Assembly: GCA_964558665.1 (NCBI GenBank)
Contig: CAZLFA010000014.1
Location: forward strand, 1 to 64,000
Reading direction: 5' to 3'
Length of the DNA stretch: 64,000 bases
DNA from: CAZLFA01 sp964558665
GTDB lineage: Bacteria; Desulfobacterota; Syntrophia; Syntrophales; PHBD01
The notes below the pieces were generated by a model. It ran no database searches. It was given only the letters and a program-made list of their open reading frames with translations, and was not told the origin of the DNA. Both the position numbers and the translations under genes were made by a program. The first letter of the stretch is position 1. Each line of letters starts with the position of its first letter. Shown here in pieces: positions 57,832 to 64,000 of the stretch.

Positions 57832-60351
57832 ATGTTTGGTGCGTTATTGAAGAAGGTAATAGGCAGCAAGAACGACCGGGAAATTAAAAGACTGTCTCTG
57901 ATACTGGATGAGATTAATTTTCTGGAGCCGAAGATGATGGCGTTAAGCGATAATGAGCTTAGAGCCATGACACCGTATTTCAAGGAGAAGCTCGAAAGTG
58001 GAGCCGAACTTGCTGACATCATGCCGGAGGCTTTTGCCGTTGCCAGAGAGGCTTCACGGCGGACTCTTTTTATGAGGCCTTTTGATGTACAGATTATAGG
58101 CGGTATTGTTCTTCACGAAGGCAGGATAGCCGAGATGAAGACCGGTGAGGGAAAGACGCTGGCGGCAACGATGCCGGTGTATCTGAATGCCCTGGAAGGA
58201 AAGGGAACGCATGTAGTAACTGTTAATGATTATCTGGCCAAGAGAGATGCTGAATGGATGGGGCCGATTTATAAGTTTCTCGGATTATCGGTAGGCGTCA
58301 TTGTTCACGGGATGGATGATGATGAGCGAAGAGAGGCTTATCATTCCGATATAACGTACGGCACAAACAACGAGTTTGGTTTTGATTATCTCAGAGACAA
58401 CATGAAGTTCAGCATTGAAGAGTATGTTCAGCGTGATTTTAATTATGCGATTGTGGACGAAGTTGACAGTATATTGATAGACGAAGCCAGAACGCCGTTG
58501 ATTATTTCCGGGCCGTCTGATGAGTCCACGGAGAAATACTACAGGATTAATCAGATCATCCCGCGGCTCAGAAGAAATACGGACTACACTGTTGAGGAAA
58601 AGACACGCACGGTAGTGCTTACCGACGAAGGAGTTGCCAGAGTTGAAGGCTATCTCAAGGTTCCCAACCTGTATGAACCGAAAAACATAGAACTCGTCCA
58701 CCATGTGTATCAGGCTCTCAAGGCCCATACGCTCTTTAAGCGCGATGTCGACTATCTTGTGAGAGACGGTGAAGTGATTATCGTTGATGAGTTTACCGGC
58801 CGCATCATGCCGGGACGCCGCTACAGTGATGGTCTTCATCAGGCCCTGGAGGCAAAAGAAAAGGTTAAGATTGAAAGAGAAAACCAGACACTCGCATCAG
58901 TCACGTTTCAGAACTATTTCCGGATGTACGGCAAACTTGCAGGAATGACGGGAACGGCCGACACAGAGGCGGCGGAATTCAAGAAAATCTATAACCTTGA
59001 AGTAGTAGTCATACCGACTAATATGCCGATGATCAGAGAAGATCACAGTGATGTCATTTATAAAACAGAAAAGGAAAAAATCAACGCGGTCATAGAAGAG
59101 ATAAAGGAACTCAACAAGCAGAATAGACCGGTTCTGGTAGGTACGATTTCCATCGAGAAATCGGAACTGCTAAGCAAGCACCTGACGCGTGCCGGTATCA
59201 AGCACCATGTTCTCAATGCCAAGAATCATGAAAGAGAGGCGGAAATTGTTGCTCAGGCAGGGCAGACAGCGACTGTCACAATATCGACAAACATGGCGGG
59301 ACGCGGGACCGATATCAAGCTGGGCGAGGGTGTGGCTCAAATAGGCGGATTGCATATTCTAGGCACGGAGAGACATGAGAGCCGCCGAATCGACAATCAG
59401 TTGCGCGGACGTTCGGGCCGCCAGGGAGACATGGGATCTTCAAGGTTTTATCTGTCCCTGGAAGACGATCTCCTCAGAATTTTCGGCGGGGAGAAGATAT
59501 CCTCGATAATGGACAGAATAGGCCTGGAGGAAAACCAGCCGATAGAGCATCGTATGATTTCCAAGGCCATTGAAAACGCCCAGAAAAGAGTGGAGGGACA
59601 AAACTTCGACATACGCAAGCATCTTCTGGAATATGACGATGTCATGAACAGGCAGCGTCAGGTAATATACGAACAACGCAAAAAGGTTCTCAAAGGCGGT
59701 GAAAGTCTCTGGAATGACATTGAGGAAATGATTGAAGAGATAGCGGAGAATCTGGTCGCAGAGTTTATTGATGAAAAAAGTCATCCGGAAGATTGGAATA
59801 TAGGCGGTCTGGAAGAGATGGTGCAGAACCAGTATGGTTTGCGGCCAAACTTTGTGAATGCAGAGCATCAGAGTCCTGCGGGATTCAAAGAGCAGATTGC
59901 AGAGGGAATAAAAAACTTCCTGAGGAAAAAGGAAGTGGAATTCGGCAAGCCGATGATGGAATACCTGATGAAAGTCATCATGCTGCAGTCAATAGATTTT
60001 CACTGGAAGGACCATTTGCTGGGAATGGATCACCTTAAGGAAGGGATTGGCCTGAGAGGCTATGGACAAAAAGACCCTGTTCGCGAATACCAGAAAGAGG
60101 GGTATGAAATGTTCATGGATATGATCAACAGAATAAAGGAGGACACGATCTCCAAACTATGTATCGTGAGGATCCAGCGTGAAGAAGACATTGAAGAACT
60201 GGAAGATCAGCAGTACCAGGAGTTTTCCATGAACCGCGGTGATGAGAGTTTGCAGGCCCAGCCTGTAAAAAGGACGGGGGAAAAGGTCGGCCGCAACGAC
60301 CCTTGTCCATGCGGCAGCGGAAAGAAGTACAAGAAATGTTGCGGACAGTAA
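57832..60351 (+). CDS. secA: Preprotein translocase ATPase SecA
   Basis: An 839-residue motor ATPase that drives proteins through SecYEG. Seen: Q-I-I-G-G-I-V-L-H-E-G-R-I-A-E-M and GEGKT (Walker A, MKTGEGKTLAAT), VDEVDSILIDEARTPL (Walker B), TISTNMAGRGTDIKL, GRSGRQGDMGSSRFYLSLED and the C-terminal zinc finger CPCGSGKKYKKCCG that binds SecB and lipids. The full set of domains is intact. GAAAGGG precedes the ATG, close behind the terminator. Confidence 0.97.
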   Translation: MFGALLKKVIGSKNDREIKRLSLILDEINFLEPKMMALSDNELRAMTPYFKEKLESGAELADIMPEAFAVAREASRRTLFMRPFDVQIIGGIVLHEGRIAEMKTGEGKTLAATMPVYLNALEGKGTHVVTVNDYLAKRDAEWMGPIYKFLGLSVGVIVHGMDDDERREAYHSDITYGTNNEFGFDYLRDNMKFSIEEYVQRDFNYAIVDEVDSILIDEARTPLIISGPSDESTEKYYRINQIIPRLRRNTDYTVEEKTRTVVLTDEGVARVEGYLKVPNLYEPKNIELVHHVYQALKAHTLFKRDVDYLVRDGEVIIVDEFTGRIMPGRRYSDGLHQALEAKEKVKIERENQTLASVTFQNYFRMYGKLAGMTGTADTEAAEFKKIYNLEVVVIPTNMPMIREDHSDVIYKTEKEKINAVIEEIKELNKQNRPVLVGTISIEKSELLSKHLTRAGIKHHVLNAKNHEREAEIVAQAGQTATVTISTNMAGRGTDIKLGEGVAQIGGLHILGTERHESRRIDNQLRGRSGRQGDMGSSRFYLSLEDDLLRIFGGEKISSIMDRIGLEENQPIEHRMISKAIENAQKRVEGQNFDIRKHLLEYDDVMNRQRQVIYEQRKKVLKGGESLWNDIEEMIEEIAENLVAEFIDEKSHPEDWNIGGLEEMVQNQYGLRPNFVNAEHQSPAGFKEQIAEGIKNFLRKKEVEFGKPMMEYLMKVIMLQSIDFHWKDHLLGMDHLKEGIGLRGYGQKDPVREYQKEGYEMFMDMINRIKEDTISKLCIVRIQREEDIEELEDQQYQEFSMNRGDESLQAQPVKRTGEKVGRNDPCPCGSGKKYKKCCGQ

Positions 60352-60405
60352 CAGTCGCAGGATGTGCGGCATTCTAAACAGATACATTTAAAGCAGGATA
60401 AAATA

Positions 60406-61608
60406 ATGAGTGAAATAACGAATACCTCTTATTCAGTTCCGGGTTTCTGTGCAAACGGCATCAGTGCCGGTATCAAAGAAGAAGGAAAAAGGGATTTATC
60501 CCTGATTTACTCAAAGGTTCCTGCAAAAGTGGCAGGCGTTTTTACTACAAATTGCTTCAAAGCCGCACCTGTGTTGCTCGATATGAAGAGGGTGCAGTCG
60601 GGAGCAGCCCAGGCAATAATAACGAACAGCGGCAATGCCAATGCTGCAACCGGTGACGAGGGGTATAAGGATGCCGTTGACATAGCGAGGACGACGGCCG
60701 GAGAGCTGGGGATTGACGAGGAACTGGTTCTGGTTGCCTCAACCGGAATTATAGGGCACAGGCTGCCCGTCGAGAAAATTATGACAGGAGTTAAATTTCT
60801 GGTATCGGGATTGAGTGAGCATGGTTTTATGGATGCCGAGGAAGCGATTATGACAACCGATCGCTTCCCAAAGATATTTTCCCATCAAGCGGAAATAGGA
60901 GGAAAAACAATAACAGTCACGGGGATGGCAAAGGGAGCGGGTATGATAGAACCGCATATGGCAACAATGCTCGCCTTTGTAATGACCGATGCTGCCATAG
61001 AACAGAAGGTGCTTACTCGCGTTTTTAAAAGAGCGGTTGAAAGCAGTTTTAATTCAATCACCGTAGATGGATGCATGAGCACAAACGACACAGCCATAAT
61101 TATGGCCAACGGTTTTGCGGGAAACAGACTGATCGGGGAGCGCTCGCGTGATATTGGTCTCTTTGAGAGGATATTGTCCGCCATAATGTCTGATCTGGCG
61201 GTAGCCATGGTAAAGGATGGCGAAGGAGCAACAAAAGTTATAGAATTCTTAGTGGAACAGGCTCGTTCGAAGCCGGAGGCAAGAAAAATAGCTTCTGCGA
61301 TAGCCAACTCCAATCTGGTAAAGACCGCCTTTTTCGGACAGGATCCCAACTGGGGACGCATAATATCGGCCGCCGGAGCTGTCGGTGTCTCTTTGCCTGT
61401 CAGTGACGTTGAACTCTATTTTGAAGATGTCCTCCTTTTCGCAAAAGGACAGGGGCTCACGCCCGAAACTGACATAATATCGGCAGTAATGAAAAAAGAT
61501 CAGATAAGAGTCTGTCTGCGGTTGAAAATGGGAAAAAGTTCATGGCGCATATACGCCTCAGATTTGACTTTTGACTATGTAAAGATAAATGCTCATTATC
61601 ACACATGA
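60406..61608 (+). CDS. argJ: Bifunctional glutamate N-acetyltransferase / amino-acid acetyltransferase
   Basis: A 400-residue Ntn-type enzyme that recycles the acetyl group from N-acetylornithine to glutamate in arginine synthesis. It shows TTNCFKAAPV, SGNANAATG, the self-cleavage site HMATMLAFVMTD (cleaved before the Thr), NSITVDGCMSTNDT and DPNWGRIISAAG. The start at 60406 has AGGA upstream; a longer frame starts at 60364. It follows secA by 54 bases. Confidence 0.95.
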   Translation: MSEITNTSYSVPGFCANGISAGIKEEGKRDLSLIYSKVPAKVAGVFTTNCFKAAPVLLDMKRVQSGAAQAIITNSGNANAATGDEGYKDAVDIARTTAGELGIDEELVLVASTGIIGHRLPVEKIMTGVKFLVSGLSEHGFMDAEEAIMTTDRFPKIFSHQAEIGGKTITVTGMAKGAGMIEPHMATMLAFVMTDAAIEQKVLTRVFKRAVESSFNSITVDGCMSTNDTAIIMANGFAGNRLIGERSRDIGLFERILSAIMSDLAVAMVKDGEGATKVIEFLVEQARSKPEARKIASAIANSNLVKTAFFGQDPNWGRIISAAGAVGVSLPVSDVELYFEDVLLFAKGQGLTPETDIISAVMKKDQIRVCLRLKMGKSSWRIYASDLTFDYVKINAHYHT

Positions 61609-61818
61609 TTTATATTGCAAGGCGTATCTTTGAATTCATGAACTGCCTTTGAATGCTGCTGCATTATTTTACCGGTTTTTCCTTGCGTATTTAACCTCTT
61701 TATGATATCAGCCGACGCACTTCACACATCCTTGGATTGCCAGGGTGTTGCTTTTTTTGGGAAAAGTTCTCTGGCAAGCGGAAAGGGATGGAGGAAAAAA
61801 CAATAATAAGGAGACTGT

Positions 61819-62616
61819 ATGGCAAGTATTTCGATGAAACTGTTGTTGGAGGCAGGGGTGCACTTTGGCCACCAGACCAATAAGTGGAACCCCAAGATGA
61901 AACCCTATATATTTGGAGACAGAAACGGAATATACATTATTGATCTTCAGCAAACGGTAGAGATGTTCCAGACGGCATATAATTTTGTTGTCGACATGGT
62001 GGCCGGAGGCGGCACACTGCTTTTTGTGGGTACAAAAAAACAATCCCAGGAGGCGGTGAGAGAAGAAGCCAACCGTTGCGGCATGCCTTTCGTAAACCAG
62101 AGATGGCTTGGAGGTATGCTGACCAACTTTTACACGATCAAAAAGAGCATTGACCGGTTGAATTCTCTCGATGAGATGTTCAGCGACGACCGTATTAAGG
62201 CATTTCCTAAAAAGGAAATCCTCAAACTGCAAAAGGAGCGTGAAAAACTGCAGAAGGTGCTCGGCGGGATCAGATCGATAAAGGGACACCCGGGAGGACT
62301 TTTTATAGTTGATCCGAAAAGAGAAGATATTGCCGTGAACGAGGCGAAAAAATTGAGAATCCCGATAACGGCTATCGTTGACACTAATTGTGATCCGGAT
62401 GATATAGATTATGTCATTCCCGGTAATGACGATGCCATCAGAGCCATTAAACTGTTTGCATCCAAGATGGCCGATGCGGTTATCGAAGGAAAACGCAGAT
62501 TTGAAGAAAGAATTCAGGCGGATGGAGACAAGGTCGTATCAGAAGCGGCTGTTGAAAATGGAGAAGAGTCCGATGTTCCGGAAAGTGTTGAAACAAAGGA
62601 GAATGTCGAGGGCTGA
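61819..62616 (+). CDS. rpsB: 30S ribosomal protein S2
   Basis: A 265-residue ribosomal protein with the characteristic LLEAGVHFGHQT...WNPKMKPYIFGDRNGIYIIDLQQT and RWLGGMLTNFYTI segments. The last 35 residues are acidic and variable. AAGGAG precedes the start. It leads the standard rpsB-tsf-pyrH-frr group. Confidence 0.97.
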   Translation: MASISMKLLLEAGVHFGHQTNKWNPKMKPYIFGDRNGIYIIDLQQTVEMFQTAYNFVVDMVAGGGTLLFVGTKKQSQEAVREEANRCGMPFVNQRWLGGMLTNFYTIKKSIDRLNSLDEMFSDDRIKAFPKKEILKLQKEREKLQKVLGGIRSIKGHPGGLFIVDPKREDIAVNEAKKLRIPITAIVDTNCDPDDIDYVIPGNDDAIRAIKLFASKMADAVIEGKRRFEERIQADGDKVVSEAAVENGEESDVPESVETKENVEG

Positions 62617-62643
62617 AGATAGTCAGAATAGGAGGTAGGGAAA

Positions 62644-63249
62644 TTGGAAATTACATCAGCAATGGTTAAAGATTTAAGGGTGAAAACAGGCGCCGGAATG
62701 ATGGATTGCAAAGAAGCGTTGGCCGCATCCGGCGGGGATTTCGATAAAGCGATAGACTACCTTAGAAAAAAAGGAATGTCGGCAGCCACTAAAAGATCAT
62801 CGAAAGCGGCAAAAGACGGTACAATCGCCTCTTATATACATATGGGGGGTAAGATAGGAGTGATGGTTGAAGTTAACTGTGAGACCGATTTTGTAGCTAA
62901 AACAGACGATTTTCAGGCTATGGCGAGAGATGTAGCCATGCATATTGCAGCAACCAACCCCATGTATGTCGGAGCAGATGAAATTCCTGCAGAAGTCTTG
63001 GAAAGGGAGAAAACGATATACAGAGAACAGGCACAGGCTGAGAAGAAACCTGAAAAAATATGGGATAAGATCATTGATGGAAAGTTGAAGAAGTATTACG
63101 AGGAAGTATGTCTGCTTGACCAGAAGTTCGTTAAGAATACGGACATAACTGTTGGGACGCTTCTCAACAACATGATTGCCAAGACAGGCGAGAATATGAT
63201 CATCAGAAGGTTTGCTCGTTTCCAACTTGGTGAAGAACTAAAGAAGTAA
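62644..63249 (+). CDS. tsf: Elongation factor Ts (short form)
   Basis: A 201-residue guanine-nucleotide exchange factor for EF-Tu. The N-terminal UBA-like part reads VKDLRVKTGAGMMDCKEALAAS, followed by GKIGVMVEVNCETDFVAKTDDF. It is shorter than E. coli EF-Ts (283) and resembles the short type of Thermus and many Desulfobacterota. The start codon is TTG, supported by AGGAGG upstream. Confidence 0.96.
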   Translation: MEITSAMVKDLRVKTGAGMMDCKEALAASGGDFDKAIDYLRKKGMSAATKRSSKAAKDGTIASYIHMGGKIGVMVEVNCETDFVAKTDDFQAMARDVAMHIAATNPMYVGADEIPAEVLEREKTIYREQAQAEKKPEKIWDKIIDGKLKKYYEEVCLLDQKFVKNTDITVGTLLNNMIAKTGENMIIRRFARFQLGEELKK

Positions 63250-63274
63250 AAAATTTACAGAGCTGTCCATATAA

Positions 63275-63991
63275 ATGAAAGAAACAGTTTATAAAAGAGT
63301 GCTGTTGAAGTTGAGCGGCGAGGCTTTGATGGGGCAGCGTTCTTTTGGCATCGATCCGGCCGTTGTCTCGTCAATTGCGGATGCCGTGAGTGATATTCAT
63401 GAGCTTGGCGTCCAAATAGGGCTGGTTGTGGGGGGAGGCAACATATTTCGCGGATTTGAAGGAAGCTCCCGAGGAATGGACAGAACGGTTGCCGACTACA
63501 TGGGAATGCTGGCAACTGTGATAAATAGTCTGGCATTGCAAAGCGGTCTTGAGCAAAAAGGAGTTCCCACGAGGGTGCAGACAGCCATAGAAATGAAAGA
63601 GGTTGCCGAGCCTTATATTCAAAGAAGAGCGGTGAGGCATCTTGAAAAGGGAAGGGTTGTCATCTTTGCCGGAGGGACAGGGAATCCGTATTTCACAACT
63701 GATACCGCAGCATCTCTCAGGGCTGTGGAAATCAAGGCTGATATCCTGATGAAGGCAACAAAAGTTGACGGCGTATATGATAAGGACCCCGTAAAAAACA
63801 AATCGGCAAAAAAATACGATAGAATCAGCTTTACTGATGTATTGACAAAAAATCTGAAGGTTATGGATGCAACGGCCATTTCGCTTTGCAGAGACAATGC
63901 GCTGCCCATCATCGTATTCAACCTCCAGAAGGAGGGTAACATTAAACGGGTTATCTGCGGTCATTCCATAGGCACAATTGTTGGAGGTTGA
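63275..63991 (+). CDS. pyrH: UMP kinase
   Basis: A 238-residue hexameric kinase that makes UDP from UMP. It shows KRVLLKLSGEALMG, GLVVGGGNIFRG, MDRTVADYMGMLATVINSLAL and FAGGTGNPYFTTDTAA, all family hallmarks. It starts 25 bases after tsf and ends three bases before the next start. Confidence 0.97.
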   Translation: MKETVYKRVLLKLSGEALMGQRSFGIDPAVVSSIADAVSDIHELGVQIGLVVGGGNIFRGFEGSSRGMDRTVADYMGMLATVINSLALQSGLEQKGVPTRVQTAIEMKEVAEPYIQRRAVRHLEKGRVVIFAGGTGNPYFTTDTAASLRAVEIKADILMKATKVDGVYDKDPVKNKSAKKYDRISFTDVLTKNLKVMDATAISLCRDNALPIIVFNLQKEGNIKRVICGHSIGTIVGG

Positions 63992-63994
63992 TAA

Positions 63995-64000
63995 ATGAAG
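63995..64000 (+). CDS. frr: Start of the next gene, probably ribosome recycling factor (cut by the window)
   Basis: Only ATG-AAG is inside the window. GGAGG lies seven bases upstream and the preceding gene is pyrH. The name is inferred from the usual rpsB-tsf-pyrH-frr order alone. Confidence 0.4.

Noticed and set aside
1..64000. tRNA, rRNA or integrase-associated attachment sites
   Set aside because: I scanned by eye for T-loop-like GTTCGA contexts and rRNA stretches and found none outside coding regions; a covariance-model scan would settle it.

Overview
The window looks like chromosomal DNA from an anaerobic bacterium, most likely Desulfobacterota (former Deltaproteobacteria), perhaps a syntrophic or acetogenic lineage. 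This placement is an inference. It rests on a CO dehydrogenase/acetyl-CoA synthase (CODH/ACS) operon, CooC maturation ATPases, a ferritin-like protein, a biotin-dependent Na+-pump decarboxylase operon, an HDOD-GAF protein, a sigma-54 activator, DUF2845, and many outer-membrane lipoproteins. I saw no rRNA, tRNA, CRISPR array, phage or insertion sequence. Almost every gene is intact, so the three damaged or repeat-rich loci stand out.

Layout. 1-5.6 kb: small envelope and signalling genes (GT25 glycosyltransferase, exported asparaginase, a response regulator with two uncharacterised partners, a secreted Lys-tailed protein). 5.6-12.4 kb, minus strand: CODH/ACS operon in the order acsA/cooS, then an acsB-acsD gene fusion, then acsC. 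12.7-15 kb: an exported SagB-like nitroreductase and an HDOD-GAF protein split over two frames. 15-22 kb, minus strand: two overlapping CooC-type ATPases, a MetE-like methyltransferase, a beta-keto acid cleavage enzyme, a class III aminotransferase, a ferritin-like protein and CorA. 22.7-26.7 kb, plus strand: Sir2, NRDE, NUDIX, HDAC-like and Old Yellow Enzyme genes, apparently one transcription unit. 26.7-31 kb: a palindromic element and a four-gene CsgG/FlgT-like envelope cluster. 31-38 kb: split transketolase, then the conserved rpmH-rnpA-yidD-yidC-jag-mnmE block. 38-50.5 kb: assorted accessory genes (Lys-rich repeat protein, a sigma-54-type regulator with an altered GAFTGA loop, GNAT, cupin, EFR1, MBL, SDR and Fe-ADH, cold-shock protein, CDO-like cupin, QueG-like Fe-S protein, second exported SagB-like protein). 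50.5-56.6 kb, plus strand: a sodium-pump decarboxylase locus (oadG, oadB, a separate biotin carrier, a decayed membrane gene, biotin carboxylase, carboxyltransferase with its own biotin domain). 56.8-64 kb: M23 peptidase, secA, argJ, then rpsB-tsf-pyrH-(frr).

How the genes work together. CODH/ACS supplies or cleaves acetyl-CoA, with the two CooC proteins loading nickel. The 50.8-56.6 kb locus couples a keto-acid carboxylation or decarboxylation to a Na+ gradient and, unusually, also carries an ATP-dependent biotin carboxylase. The Sir2 plus HDAC pair would fit a cell with heavy lysine acylation from acyl-CoA metabolism.

The points most worth a second look are the acsB-acsD fusion, the frameshifted HDOD-GAF protein at an A6 run, the FlgT-like domains distributed over separate lipoprotein-operon genes, the Na+-pump operon that includes accC and a decayed gene, the hairpin in the cold-shock leader, and the dispersed repeat elements. 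All coordinates and motifs were read by eye. Family names come from recognised motifs, not from database searches.
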